From: MPNP01 sp965116235
Lineage (GTDB): Bacteria > Pseudomonadota > Alphaproteobacteria > Rhodobacterales > Rhodobacteraceae
NCBI GenBank assembly: GCA_965116235.1
Contig: OZ220496.1
Span: 1 to 64,000, forward strand
Reading direction: 5' to 3'
Length of the DNA stretch: 64,000 bases
Notes under the pieces: model-generated
What the model saw: the letters and a program-made list of their open reading frames with translations, nothing else
The model's database searches: none
Told to the model about the DNA's origin: nothing
Program-made: the position numbers and the translations under genes
Part shown: positions 9,356 to 19,063 of the stretch, piece after piece
How the letters are laid out: each line of letters opens with the position of its first letter
Numbering within the stretch: position 1 is the first letter of the stretch

Positions 9356-9918
9356 GATGCCGACCCATACAGATGACTGGCACTGATTGGCTTGTAAGGT
9401 TGGCCCTTCGAGCGCATGGACACGCTGGCTCCGTCATAGGCCGGTCTTACAACCAGCGAGAGTTCAACCAGCTGCGCCTCGCGGATTTCGCGGATCCCGT
9501 GAACCTCCCGTTCCCGTATGACGTTGAAGCCCGGTGACAGGCCCGACAGAAGGCCATGCTTCACCATCTTCATGGTCTCGATCATGTATTGGGGCTGGGT
9601 CTCGGGATCCCACAAGCGGGCCATGAACCGCAGCTCGGCATCATCCTGTTCCAGCGTCAGGCTCCCGGACTTCGTGCTGGCAATGGGTTGATCATAATCG
9701 TGCTTTGCCAAGAGCATGACATTGGCCTTCGGGTCGACCCGCAGGGACCGCTTGGCAAAGCGCTCCCTCTGGCCGCAGGCCAGCGTGGTCAGTTGCATGC
9801 AGGGAAAGGAGCCGCTCAGGACATTCGAAGCCGCCTGACTGCTCCCGAATGTCAAGGGTGCCAGACCAGGCCATGGATCCGGACACCGCGGTCTAGGCCA
9901 CGGTTCCCGAAACGGCAC
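9346..9918 (-). CDS. HK97-type prohead protease, N-terminus probably lost
   Basis: Open frame of 190 codons, of which the last ~120 match the HK97 prohead protease family: NVMLLAKHDYDQPIASTKSG carries the catalytic His, GLLSGLSPGFNV the catalytic Ser, and EAQLVELSLVVRPAYDGASV the conserved C-terminal strand. The family normally has an N-terminal strand region (…GAF…) that I cannot find upstream of ~9790; the first ~60 residues look like unrelated translation. The gene is likely truncated at its 5' side. It lies upstream of the portal gene, the reverse of the usual portal-then-protease order. Confidence 0.65.
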   Translation of the reverse strand: MPFREPWPRPRCPDPWPGLAPLTFGSSQAASNVLSGSFPCMQLTTLACGQRERFAKRSLRVDPKANVMLLAKHDYDQPIASTKSGSLTLEQDDAELRFMARLWDPETQPQYMIETMKMVKHGLLSGLSPGFNVIREREVHGIREIREAQLVELSLVVRPAYDGASVSMRSKGQPYKPISASHLYGSASWP

Positions 9919-10253
9919 CGGTCAAGCGGGACCGTCCAACCGCGTGGGTCCGGTCGCTGAATTTCTCACAGGTCCGGGCTCCGACCGACCGGACGCTGCC
10001 GGCCACATGCCGGTCAGCTGGAGCACCGGGCCGAGGCCCTCGACAATGAAGGGCCTCTTGCAACCCGACATCGCGGTGCCCCGTCCTTTCGGAGCGTGGG
10101 TTCGCCATCAGGACACCCGGGCCCGTCCGCTTCGCGAATGACCTGTCGAGCCGTCGGCCGGTGCAGGTCCAGGCTCGGGGTCGCAAGATTGGGGCGGGAC
10201 TGATAGGCCGGCTTCCCCCCAATGCCCCGAACGTCATGCGCCCCATCCTGTGG
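9919..10253. other. G+C-rich stretch without recognisable gene
   Basis: This DNA between the protease fragment and the right inverted repeat shares the high G+C of the phage cassette. It has short overlapping open frames on both strands, none with recognisable motifs. It may be degraded phage DNA. Confidence 0.4.
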
Positions 10254-10308
10254 GGCGGGCGTCATCATGCCCCGACCCGCCGACAGAGAGAACGGGAACT
10301 TCGTGAAG
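10254..10308 (-). repeat. 55-bp inverted repeat, right copy
   Basis: Reverse complement of 6113-6167 with a single mismatch. Together the two copies bracket 4.1 kb containing the porin gene and the phage cassette. Confidence 0.85.
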
Positions 10309-10559
10309 CCCAAATCAATCAAGATTAAGTGATGGCGGGGGCAAAAGGGCTTGGCGTAAACAGGCATACAATCCCCCAAAATATCTGGGCTGGAAGATGA
10401 CCGAACATCATCCCTTCCTTTCGGGAATGACATTTAGGGTGTCAGAACAAAAAGAATGTTAAGGTTTCATCAAAATAGAATTACAATAAGTTGTCATCTG
10501 CAGCGGGGTTGGGACTTGCCCATGATGTGAGCCAGTTTGCGGGATCTGGACAAATTGTC

Positions 10560-11597
10560 CTATGATAGCCTGATACGGTGGCCGTCGGGCCTGCTGAAGC
10601 AGTGCAGCCTTTGCGAAGAGGCCGAAAAAAAGAGCTTTTCTCCTCGTGCTGCAACTGGAGCCTCGTTCATCTTGACGATGAATTCCACCCCCGTATCTCC
10701 AATCAGGTGAACCAAAATATACTCTCCAAGCTGTTCGATCAGCTCCAGCTGTCCAGCGACAATGGCATTGTCCTCATCACTTGCAACAAGGTGTTCAGGC
10801 CGTACTCCCAGAATTCGGTCTTCGCCGGCATATTCTCGATCAGAAACACTTGTCACGAGGTCCTGCTTCTCGAAGAAATTCATCTTGGGACTGCCTATGA
10901 AACGAGCCGCAAACTCGTTCTCTGGCCGTTCGTACAATTCCAGCGGTGTCCCGACCTGCTCGACCAGCCCATCACGCAGCACAACGATTCTGTCGGCCAA
11001 GGTCATCGCTTCAACCTGGTCATGCGTCACATAGATCATGGTCGTGCCAAGCCGGTTATGCAGTCGGGCAATTTCAATTCTGGTCTGAACCCTGAGGGCC
11101 GCATCGAGATTGGACAGAGGTTCGTCAAACAGAAACACCTTAGGTTCTCGAACGATTGCCCGCCCTATGGCAACCCTTTGACGCTGGCCACCTGACAAGG
11201 TACGCGGAGTTCGGTTGAGAAACGGGGTAATTTCAAGAGATTCAGCGGCACTACGGACCCTCTGGTCAACTTCGCTCCTTGGAATTCCAGCCTGGAGCAA
11301 GGCAAAAGCCATGTTCTTGTACACGGACATATGCGGATACAGGGCATATGTCTGGAACACCATTGCGACCCCCCGCTTGGATGGAGCCACATCATTCACC
11401 TCAGCAGATCCAATGTGAATCGAACCCGAGGAAATTTCTTCCAGACCGGCAATCATGCGCAACAGGGTTGATTTTCCACACCCCGAAGGGCCAACGAAGA
11501 CGACAAACTCGCCATCAGGGATCTCCAGATTGACCCCGTGTATAACTCTCAGGTCTCCGAAACTCTTGGCAACATCTTTCAGTTCTAGACCGGCCAT
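10560..11597 (-). CDS. smoK: Sugar-alcohol ABC transporter ATPase (SmoK/MalK/UgpC type)
   Basis: 345 residues. Walker A GPSGCGKST at 36-44, Q-loop Q82, signature LSGGQ at 134-138, Walker B VFLFDEP at 154-160 and switch His192, followed by a C-terminal TOBE/MalK-type regulatory domain (GVRPEHL). It powers uptake through the two permeases encoded upstream. Its start overlaps the end of the mannitol dehydrogenase gene by 13 bases, and it is the last gene of a seven-gene operon. Gene content matches the smo/mtl polyol operons of Rhodobacter, so sorbitol/mannitol is the likely substrate; this is inference from context. Confidence 0.9.
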   Translation of the reverse strand: MAGLELKDVAKSFGDLRVIHGVNLEIPDGEFVVFVGPSGCGKSTLLRMIAGLEEISSGSIHIGSAEVNDVAPSKRGVAMVFQTYALYPHMSVYKNMAFALLQAGIPRSEVDQRVRSAAESLEITPFLNRTPRTLSGGQRQRVAIGRAIVREPKVFLFDEPLSNLDAALRVQTRIEIARLHNRLGTTMIYVTHDQVEAMTLADRIVVLRDGLVEQVGTPLELYERPENEFAARFIGSPKMNFFEKQDLVTSVSDREYAGEDRILGVRPEHLVASDEDNAIVAGQLELIEQLGEYILVHLIGDTGVEFIVKMNEAPVAARGEKLFFSASSQRLHCFSRPDGHRIRLS

Positions 11598-13006
11598 TTC
11601 TTTTCCATCTCTTTGATAGCGACAACAATGTCTGAGACAAAATCTCCATACATTTCCGGCAAGTCACCCCACAGCTGGCGGTGGCAAGCGAGCCGTTCCT
11701 CAATGCCGGGTTCCAGAAATGGCTTCAGTTCGGACCAGAAGGGCTCGCGGTATCGTATTGGCATCTTGCCTGCGGCCCAGCGCCGGGCAAATACAACCCA
11801 ACTTGCAACACAATCGTACCCACGATAGGGGGTGATTCCCTGCTCAAGACATCCCTCCAAGGTCGGACGAATGTAAATTGGCATCTTTGAAAAGCCATCC
11901 ATGCAGATTCTTTCCAACTGGTCAGCAATGTTCTGATTTTCGAACCTGCTGCTGATGACGGCAAGATATTCCCCCTTGTCAAAAGGGAGTGAACGGGTCA
12001 ACCCCGGTAGAACCTCCAGCTGTTGCCACTCATCGTAGTGCCTTCTAATCTCAGGATCGAGCATGGCCTCGTCAAAGGTTCGGTGTCCAGCCAGAGCACC
12101 AAGATAGGCGAGACCTGTGTGGCCCCCATTCAAGATACGAATCTTGGCCTCCTCATAGGGGTCAACATCCCGGACGATTTCTACCCCAACATTGCCCAAT
12201 TGGGGCATTGGCCCCGCGAAGGCATCCTCAAGCACCCACTGACAAAATTCCTCGGCATGAACTGGCTGAAGATTCCGGCTGGGAAAAAGTGAACATATCT
12301 CGTCCTTCAAGACCTTGTCAGAACGCGGTGTAATTCGGTCAACCATGGATCGGGGGAATGTAACATTCGTCTTGACCCAACTGGCCAAATCCGACAGTTT
12401 TGCGGCTTCAAGATAGGCCAGAAAATTTGTCTTCAGCTTCGTGCCGTTGGCCCGAATGTTGTCGCAGCAGATGAACGTTATCGGCTTGTCAATCGCCTCG
12501 GCCCGCAGAGCGACGGCATTGGCAAGATAGCCGTAGATTGACGAAGGTGCTCCTCCATTCAACTCATTGACGATGATCCGATCATCCAGATCGATGGAAT
12601 GATCGCCATTCAGGCTGTATCCACTCTCTGTCACTGTCATTGTGACCGCATTTACTTCCCTCTTGGCGAGGAGCGCTTCTGCTTCCCTTGGCCTGATCGA
12701 CCAATCGGCAAAAGCCAGATGGGACCGAACCAGCCGATAATTCTGTCTTCCATTCGAGGAGTTTGTCTTGAGCAGATATCCCTGATCGGCAGACGATGCC
12801 TGACGAAACTGTTCCCTGTCCGATGTTCGCAAATTTACGGCCGCTATGCCCCAACTGAGATCAACGCCCGATCCGAGGAGGTCGTCCATGTAAACAGCCT
12901 GATGTGCTCGGTGGAACGCGCCATAGCCGAGGTGAACAAGACCAACCTGACAATCCCCGCGATTGTAGCCAGTTGCGTAAAGTTGGGTGGGATCAGTTTC
13001 TGTCAT
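11585..13006 (-). CDS. mtlK: Mannitol 2-dehydrogenase family (polyol dehydrogenase)
   Basis: 473 residues, the usual length for long-chain mannitol dehydrogenases. The N-terminal nucleotide-binding segment VGLVHLGYGAFHRAHQAVYMDDLL and the catalytic-domain motif KIRILNGGHTGLAYLGALAG, which contains the conserved Lys/Asn/His region, are clear. It oxidises D-mannitol (or a related polyol such as arabitol) to the 2-keto sugar with NAD+. It lies between the AraC regulator (14-bp overlap) and the transporter ATPase, as in smo/mtl clusters. Substrate cannot be fixed from sequence alone. Confidence 0.88.
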   Translation of the reverse strand: MTETDPTQLYATGYNRGDCQVGLVHLGYGAFHRAHQAVYMDDLLGSGVDLSWGIAAVNLRTSDREQFRQASSADQGYLLKTNSSNGRQNYRLVRSHLAFADWSIRPREAEALLAKREVNAVTMTVTESGYSLNGDHSIDLDDRIIVNELNGGAPSSIYGYLANAVALRAEAIDKPITFICCDNIRANGTKLKTNFLAYLEAAKLSDLASWVKTNVTFPRSMVDRITPRSDKVLKDEICSLFPSRNLQPVHAEEFCQWVLEDAFAGPMPQLGNVGVEIVRDVDPYEEAKIRILNGGHTGLAYLGALAGHRTFDEAMLDPEIRRHYDEWQQLEVLPGLTRSLPFDKGEYLAVISSRFENQNIADQLERICMDGFSKMPIYIRPTLEGCLEQGITPYRGYDCVASWVVFARRWAAGKMPIRYREPFWSELKPFLEPGIEERLACHRQLWGDLPEMYGDFVSDIVVAIKEMEKKWPV

Positions 13007-13898
13007 GCTTTTCTAATCCCTTGGTAGCCAGATCGCGCCGGGCCAATTCGCGATACGCACTCGGAGTCAATTGCTTGAAGCGACGAAACTGACGATTGAA
13101 ATTGGCTATGTTTTGAAATCCTACCGTATAACAGATGTACGAGACAGACTCGTCGGTTGCGTAAAGCATTGAACATGCCTGACCAATGCGCACGCGGTTG
13201 ACAAACTCGATGAAGTGATTGCCTGTCGTCAGCTGAAAATTTCGGGCAAAGGAAGTTTTGCTCATGCCTGCCATCTCAGCGGCAGAGCCAACCGAAACGT
13301 TCTCAGAAAAGTTACGCGCGATATGATCCACGACATTGGCTATTCGATGGTGTACCGAATTTCTGACCGGGCGACCCTTGCTCACCACCGAAAGCGCTTT
13401 CTTGTCCTTGTGCCGATCGATTCGGACGAGAAACTCAAGAAAGGCAAGTATGCGATTGGCACCCTGTGAATCCCGAATTGCTTCCAGATGTCCTCTGGCA
13501 GTCGCCAGTTCGAAGCCAGCAAACTCGATACCGGACGCCGCAAGCCCAAGCATGGGTGACAACTCATTGAATTCTGGAAAAGCCTGCCTCAACTGAACCA
13601 GATTGTCCTCGCTGAACTGTACCAGCATGTCCCGCAGGGGAACCGGTCTTTTTTCCTCGACCTTGTCAGTTACCCAGTTGTGTGGAAGGTCGGAGCCTGT
13701 CAAAAAGAGCGATCCGGGCTGGAACTCACCTATGTAGTCACCGACAAAAGCCCGACCTCTCGTCTCAACAATCAGATGCAACTCGTATTCAGGGTGACTA
13801 TGCCAGCGACAAAGCTCGGTCGGCCAGCCATGCTCCAGATAGCGAATTGTCTCAGTCGCACGGTCCACATACTCGATCTCTGGTTTGACTATCGACAT
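12993..13898 (-). CDS. AraC-family regulator of the polyol operon
   Basis: 301 residues. The N-terminal half is a cupin-like sensor (HSHPEYELHLIVETRGRAFVGDY). The C-terminal half has two helix-turn-helix motifs (VGSAAEMAGMSKTSFARNF and SVSYICYTVGFQNIANFNRQF, then the conserved LTPSAYREL end). Members of this class bind a sugar or polyol and activate adjacent catabolic genes. It is embedded within the operon between the SDR and mannitol dehydrogenase genes, so it is probably autoregulatory. The palindrome at 17872-17894 upstream of the operon is a candidate operator for it. Confidence 0.88.
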   Translation of the reverse strand: MSIVKPEIEYVDRATETIRYLEHGWPTELCRWHSHPEYELHLIVETRGRAFVGDYIGEFQPGSLFLTGSDLPHNWVTDKVEEKRPVPLRDMLVQFSEDNLVQLRQAFPEFNELSPMLGLAASGIEFAGFELATARGHLEAIRDSQGANRILAFLEFLVRIDRHKDKKALSVVSKGRPVRNSVHHRIANVVDHIARNFSENVSVGSAAEMAGMSKTSFARNFQLTTGNHFIEFVNRVRIGQACSMLYATDESVSYICYTVGFQNIANFNRQFRRFKQLTPSAYRELARRDLATKGLEKHDRN

Positions 13899-13907
13899 GA
13901 CGCCATT

Positions 13908-14675
13908 CTACCTGAGTACATTTCCCCCATCGACGGAAATTGTCTGGGCGGTGACATACTGCGACTGATCGGAGGCAAGAAACACGGCAACCCGCGCAAC
14001 CTCGAAAGGGCGACCCATATATCCCAATGGGACGGCCCGACCGACTTCCTGTTTCTTTTGTCCAATTTCTTTTCCTTCAAAACGGGCAAAGAGAGCATCA
14101 ACCTCCTCCCACATTGGAGTATCAATGACACCTGGAGAGATGGCGTTGACCCTGATCCCGTGCTCGGCCAGAGCAAGGGCGGCGGATTGCGTGTAACTGA
14201 TCACGGCGGCCTTGGTGGCACAGTAGTGGGCGACCAGGGCCTCGCCCCGATGCCCGGCCTGACTGGCCAAGTTGATAATCGAACCTCGTGCCCCGCGCCT
14301 TGTCATGGACTGTGCCGACGCCTGCATGATGGCGTACATGGCCCGGACATTGAGGCCAAACAGCCGATCATACTGGGACAGGTCCGCCTCAAGGACAGAT
14401 CCCATATCAAAGAGCGCCGCATTGTTCAGGAGAACATCAGGTTTAATCTCGGCCACCCACTTTAAGCACCTTACCAACTCCTCGGCTTCAAGCAAATTGA
14501 AAGCGCAATGCTCGACTTTGGCATCACCGATGAATTCTCCTCCCAGGTCCGTTGTAAAGACCCGGGCATCAAGAGCCTCAAAGTGCTCCGCAGTTGCAGA
14601 GCCAATACCGCCATTGGCTCCCGTTACAAGACAGACCTTGCCTTCAAGGCTGGTTGGGGCTGGATCTTCAATCAT
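13908..14675 (-). CDS. Short-chain dehydrogenase (SmoS-like sorbitol dehydrogenase)
   Basis: 255 residues from the ATG at 14675, chosen because it forms an ATGA overlap with the permease stop. Classical SDR motifs: GANGGIGSA cofactor loop, LLNNAAL, catalytic Ser in INLASQAG, and YCATK with catalytic Tyr and Lys, followed by ISPGVIDTPMW. In Rhodobacter-type polyol operons the equivalent enzyme oxidises sorbitol or galactitol. The substrate here is inferred from the operon. Confidence 0.85.
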   Translation of the reverse strand: MIEDPAPTSLEGKVCLVTGANGGIGSATAEHFEALDARVFTTDLGGEFIGDAKVEHCAFNLLEAEELVRCLKWVAEIKPDVLLNNAALFDMGSVLEADLSQYDRLFGLNVRAMYAIMQASAQSMTRRGARGSIINLASQAGHRGEALVAHYCATKAAVISYTQSAALALAEHGIRVNAISPGVIDTPMWEEVDALFARFEGKEIGQKKQEVGRAVPLGYMGRPFEVARVAVFLASDQSQYVTAQTISVDGGNVLR

Positions 14676-15502
14676 TTCACGGCTCCGAATGTCAAACCCT
14701 GCACCAACTGTTTCTGGGTCAGCCACCCAAAGACCAGAATCGGAGCACAAGCCAGTGTTGAAACGGCGGAAAGCTTGGCCCAGAACAAACCCTCGGGACT
14801 GGAGAATGACGCCACCAACGCCACAAGCGTACCCGCCTCGGAAGCGGTCAGATTAATGGACCAAAAGGCCTCATTCCAAAGAAGAACAACCGACAACAGG
14901 GCCGTTGAAGCGATTCCACCCCACGATAGCGGGATAACTATGTTGACGATCTCGCTGAATGTCGAAATTCCATCGAGCCGGCTGGCTTCAAGGATTTCAA
15001 CCGGAATTTCACGAAAATAGTTGAACAGTATCATCATGATTATTGGCAAGTTGATCATGGCGAAAATCACGATGAGCGCGAATTTGGTGTCAAGCAAGCC
15101 GAATCGCTGGCAGATCAAATAAATTGGCATGAGTACGCCGACGGCCGGCAACATCTTTGTTGAAAGCATCCAGAGCAATACATCCTTGGTCCATCGGGTT
15201 GGATTGAAAGCCATGGCATAAGCCGACGGGATGGCAATCAACATGGCCAGCAAGGTTCCACCAAAACTCGTAACGATCGAGTTCCAAGCATACTTGAAAT
15301 AGTTTGTGCGCTCCTCAATCAGGGAGAAATTCTCCAGAGTGGGTTCAAAGAACAGTTTCGGAGGTACCGAGATGGCTGTAAGTTCTGTCTTGAAACTGGT
15401 CAGGAACATCCAGAAGATTGGAAAGAACATCAACAATGCCACGAACCAAGCCAGCCCGACCAGCAGTTGGTGCTTCAGTCTTGCTTTCTGCTTGTCGGTC
15501 AC
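14672..15502 (-). CDS. smoG: Sugar-alcohol ABC transporter permease (SmoG/MalG type)
   Basis: 276 residues with six predicted membrane segments. It has the BPD-type EAA loop (EILEASRLDGISTFSEIVNIVIPLS) that contacts the ATPase, and the N-terminal FPIFWMFLTSFKTE of the MalG class. It forms the heterodimeric channel with the adjacent MalF-type permease, 3 bases upstream. Confidence 0.9.
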   Translation of the reverse strand: MTDKQKARLKHQLLVGLAWFVALLMFFPIFWMFLTSFKTELTAISVPPKLFFEPTLENFSLIEERTNYFKYAWNSIVTSFGGTLLAMLIAIPSAYAMAFNPTRWTKDVLLWMLSTKMLPAVGVLMPIYLICQRFGLLDTKFALIVIFAMINLPIIMMILFNYFREIPVEILEASRLDGISTFSEIVNIVIPLSWGGIASTALLSVVLLWNEAFWSINLTASEAGTLVALVASFSSPEGLFWAKLSAVSTLACAPILVFGWLTQKQLVQGLTFGAVK

Positions 15503-15505
15503 TGT

Positions 15506-16366
15506 TCAAACGGTTAAGTTTCGCCCGATCATTCGGACCAAGAAATATGCCACGATGTTGGCCAGGATGATTGCAAATACCCCTCCCGCCGATGCAACAC
15601 CAACATCAAAACCCTTGAGAGCCTGGGTAAAAATGAGAAAGGCCAGATTCGTTGACTGAAATCCTGGACCACCTCCTGTTGTGACGTAGATTTCCGCGAA
15701 GACGGAGAGGTGAAAGATCATCTGGATCATTATGACAATGGAGATGGGGCGAGCGAGGTGAGGCAAGATCAAGCTCCAGAACTGAGCCCAGAATCCGATA
15801 CCGTCGAGAAGAGCCGCTTCTCGCTGCTCCAGATCCCGCGACTGCAGGGATGTGATAAAAATCAGAATGGCAAAGGGAGTCCATTGCCAGCTGACCATCA
15901 GGATGATGGACAGAAGGGGATAGTCCGAGAGCCAGTTCAACGGTTCCATGTCAACCGAATTAAACACTGTAGCAAACAGCCCATAGATGGGATTCATCAT
16001 CATGTTGCTCCACAGAAGTGCGCACACCGTGGGCATTATGAAGAAAGGGGATATCAGCAAGACTCTGGCAATTCCTCTTCCAGGAAAAGGTCGGTCGATC
16101 AGAATTGCAATCGCCAAGCCGAGAATCACGGTAATAACAAGAACTGAGCCAACGAGGACCAGCGTATTAACAATTGCAGGCCAAAAAGCGGGGTCGGTAT
16201 AAAAGAATTCGTAGTTCGACAATCCGATAAAGCCTGACCGCTCTGGATAGAGCAGGTGGAATCTTATGGTAGAAAAATAGATCGTCATTGACAAAGGCAC
16301 GACCATCCAAAGGAGGAGCAAGACAACACTCGGCGCCTGCAACAGTCGGGTGAGCGTTCTATTCAT
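15506..16366 (-). CDS. smoF: Sugar-alcohol ABC transporter permease (SmoF/MalF type)
   Basis: 286 residues from MNRTLTRLL at 16366; an earlier in-frame Met at 16402 is less likely because the permease family begins close to the first helix. Six membrane segments and the EAA loop REAALLDGIGFWAQFWSLILPHL are clear. A 68-bp piece of this gene (16201-16268) is duplicated at 19064-19131 next to the first RiPP-like precursor. Confidence 0.88.
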   Translation of the reverse strand: MNRTLTRLLQAPSVVLLLLWMVVPLSMTIYFSTIRFHLLYPERSGFIGLSNYEFFYTDPAFWPAIVNTLVLVGSVLVITVILGLAIAILIDRPFPGRGIARVLLISPFFIMPTVCALLWSNMMMNPIYGLFATVFNSVDMEPLNWLSDYPLLSIILMVSWQWTPFAILIFITSLQSRDLEQREAALLDGIGFWAQFWSLILPHLARPISIVIMIQMIFHLSVFAEIYVTTGGGPGFQSTNLAFLIFTQALKGFDVGVASAGGVFAIILANIVAYFLVRMIGRNLTV

Positions 16367-16448
16367 CGGACAACTGAACACACGTTGGACTCCGGTACGC
16401 AAAGTACCGGAATCCAGATTGTTTACGCAAGAAAACGGTCACCAAACC

Positions 16449-17756
16449 TTAATAATAGCCCGCCTTGCGCATCTCGCGGTCAGCCGCAGCTTGCGAGTTT
16501 GCCAGCGCTTCAGCGACCGAGATCTGCCCGGCGAGAGCGGCGGTCATCTGCTGACCAACCGCAACGCCAATGGCCTGAAATTCAGGAATCGCAGCAAATT
16601 GAACGCCGACATATGGGGACGGATTTAACGTTGAATCATCCGGATTGGCCGACAATATCGCCTTTAACTCCGCTTCATCAAAGGTTGCCGCGTCTCGGAA
16701 CATTTGATTATCGTACGTCGACTGTCTGGTACCGGTCGGCACGTTCCCCCAGCCATTCGTGGAGGCCACGAGTTCGATATACTCCTTTGATGTTGCCCAT
16801 TCAATGAATGCCAACGCCTCATCGGTCTGATCGGTACCGGCAGGAATAGCCAAGGCCCACGCCCAGAGCCAGTTCGCACCCTTCATCGTTGCTTTGTAAG
16901 GTGCTTGGGCAAAGGCGATCTTGTCTGCAACCTTGGATTGACTTGGATCGGTTATATACGAGGCCGCGATGGTGGCGTCAATCCAGATACCGCATTTCCC
17001 TTCATTCATGAGGGCCAGAATTTCATTGTATGAATTTGCTTCCGAACCCGGTGGGCCATAATTCGTCAGAAGATCGACGTAGAAAGTGACTGCATCCATC
17101 CAGGCCTGACTGTCCAGAGCAGGTGTCCAATCCATGTTGAACCACTGTGCACCAAAACTGTTAGCCATTGTGGTAATGAAAGCTGCATTATCGCCCCAGC
17201 CTGGCTTTCCTCGCAGACAGATCCCGTAAACTCCGTTTTCCTTGTCGGTAATCGCCGCGGCAACGTCACGGATGTGATCCCAAGTCGGATTATCATCAAT
17301 GGTCATTCCAGCGGCTTCCACCAGGTCCTTGCGATACATGATCATCGAACTTTCACCGTAGAACGGAGCCGCGTAAAGAGTGCCATCGTAACTCAGCCCG
17401 TTTCTCATGGCGGGCAGGATGTCATCGACGTCGTAAGCCTCATCGAACTGAAGCGGCACGAGCCATCCATTCTTGCCCCAGATCGGTGCTTCGTACATAC
17501 CGATCGTCATGACGTCAAACTGGCCGCCCTTGGTTGAAATGTCGGTTGTCACCCTTGAACGCAAAATGCCCTCTTCCAACACAACCCAGTTGAGCGTGGT
17601 TCCGGGATTGGCTGCCTCAAATTCCCCTGACAGCTTCTGCATTTCGATCATGTGCCCGTTGTTGACGGTAGCGATGGTTAGCTCCCCTCCCCACGCGAAC
17701 GAAGTGAGGCCAGCAAATAGGACGGCTCCCACTGTAGACTTAAAACACCTATTCAT
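16449..17756 (-). CDS. smoE: Extracellular polyol-binding protein (SmoE type)
   Basis: 435 residues from MNRCFKSTVG at 17756, preceded by GGGAGAAAG. A signal peptide ends near SFAWG. The mature protein is a family-1 (MalE-like) solute-binding protein with typical segments (FDVMTIGMYEAPIWGKNGWLVPL, LPAMRNGLSYDGTLYAAPFYGESSMIMYRKDL, EALAFIEWATSKEYIELVA). It delivers sorbitol/mannitol-type polyols to the SmoFG permease in the inner membrane. It is the first gene of the operon, fitting the higher expression needed for a periplasmic receptor. Confidence 0.9.
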   Translation of the reverse strand: MNRCFKSTVGAVLFAGLTSFAWGGELTIATVNNGHMIEMQKLSGEFEAANPGTTLNWVVLEEGILRSRVTTDISTKGGQFDVMTIGMYEAPIWGKNGWLVPLQFDEAYDVDDILPAMRNGLSYDGTLYAAPFYGESSMIMYRKDLVEAAGMTIDDNPTWDHIRDVAAAITDKENGVYGICLRGKPGWGDNAAFITTMANSFGAQWFNMDWTPALDSQAWMDAVTFYVDLLTNYGPPGSEANSYNEILALMNEGKCGIWIDATIAASYITDPSQSKVADKIAFAQAPYKATMKGANWLWAWALAIPAGTDQTDEALAFIEWATSKEYIELVASTNGWGNVPTGTRQSTYDNQMFRDAATFDEAELKAILSANPDDSTLNPSPYVGVQFAAIPEFQAIGVAVGQQMTAALAGQISVAEALANSQAAADREMRKAGYY

Positions 17757-17871
17757 AACTTTCTCCCTGTTTTGATATGGTGAATTTTCTTCTTCGAGGC
17801 CAGGAATTCTACTGCTGCCACCGCTGGTGTTCCAATACAATTAAACCGATGATTTATACTTTTTTGATATA

Positions 17872-17894
17872 ATTTGTGAGATTTTTGCACAAAT
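17872..17894. promoter_or_regulatory. Palindromic operator candidate upstream of smoE
   Basis: ATTTGTG-N9-CACAAAT is a perfect 7-bp dyad 116 bases upstream of the smoE start, inside a very A+T-rich region that probably holds the operon promoter. It could bind the AraC-type regulator encoded in the operon or another dimeric regulator. Confidence 0.45.
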
Positions 17895-18141
17895 CATATT
17901 GTTTTAGTATATTTTATATCGTTTTCTGTCAGTGTGAATGGGCATGATACGGGTCTTCTCCTGTTTGACTCGAACATGCCAAGAAGCGGTTGTACAGTCT
18001 AGCCACGAAGGCCTATGCTGCGAGTTTTGAATGCCCCATGACAAACCAGACGTATTCGGTCCGATCTGGCATACATACTGGGCGCCTGTTGTTATATATC
18101 GTCCAAATGACACATCTCGTCATTGAGGAGGATGCATAGGC

Positions 18142-18830
18142 TATGCGAAGCTCAAGGTCTTGACTTTCGATTGCTGTGGAACCCTGATTGACTGGGAAAG
18201 CGGCATTGTCAGCCATCTTTCGGCACTCATTGAGCGGTCGGACGACCTGCCATCTTGCAAGCAAATCCTTGAAGTGCATGCTCAGTCTGAAGCTGAGGCG
18301 CAAAAGAAGTTTCCCTTACTGAAGTATTCGCAATTACTCGGTCAGGCTTATGGTTTCATAACTCGAAAATTCAACGTTACGGTCGGTCGGAAGGAATGTG
18401 ACACCTACGGAAATTTTGCTGGCTCTTGGCCAGCATTTGCGGACTCGACCGAGGCCAAGAAGATTTTGCGGAACTATTCCTAGCTCGCCATCTTGTCAAA
18501 TGTCGACAACAAAGGCTTCAGGGACTCGGAAGCCAAACTCGGGGTCAAGTTTGATTACGTCTTCACCGCTGAAGACATTGGAACCTACAAACCAGACTTA
18601 ACAACTTCGGATATACCTTTGGACAACTCTCTAGACACGGAGTTCGAAAAGACGAAATTCCTCACGTGGCCGAGAGCCATTTCATGACCACCTGCAGGCC
18701 AACGAGTTGGGATTGGAGAACTGCTGGATATTCGGACGGTGAGGGAAACAGGGGGGACGGAGCAATACAAGTTCCCAAGCTCATACCGACATTCGACATT
18801 ATCCTTAACAACATGGCCGACTTTACGAAA
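18142..18830 (+). pseudogene. Haloacid dehalogenase type II relic
   Basis: The frame beginning YAKLKVLTFDCCGTLIDWESG carries the HAD nucleophile Asp. It continues with family-typical segments but has a TAG at 18481-18483 immediately before LAILSNVDNKGF. It then shifts frame near 18655, where HVAESHFHDHLQANELGLENCWI appears in another frame. No good start codon exists and the 3' end is cut by the small element at 18831. HAD type II enzymes remove halogen from 2-haloacids; this copy is dead. Confidence 0.8.
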
Positions 18831-19063
18831 GGGGCTTATAAAGATGACTTGACAAAGTCATTTTCAACATCCCGGTCGGTTGCAGCCCTCTTCAACCAAA
18901 CCTTGCACGGACGATGAGACGGACCCGATCTTCCGTTCGGGACAGATTTTCATGGCAAGACAAGGCACAAGCTAAAGTTTCTGAAGTTGCTCCCGCAAGA
19001 CCTTGCTTTAAGAACACTCCCACTGAGTAAAAATCACCGTGCAAAGTCATCTTTATAAGCCCC
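18831..19063. mobile_element. Miniature inverted-repeat element, family 1 copy 1
   Basis: 233 bp with perfect 20-bp terminal inverted repeats GGGGCTTATAAAGATGACTT and no coding capacity. A second, more diverged copy lies at 56619-56848. It truncates the dehalogenase relic. No clear target duplication is visible. Confidence 0.7.
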
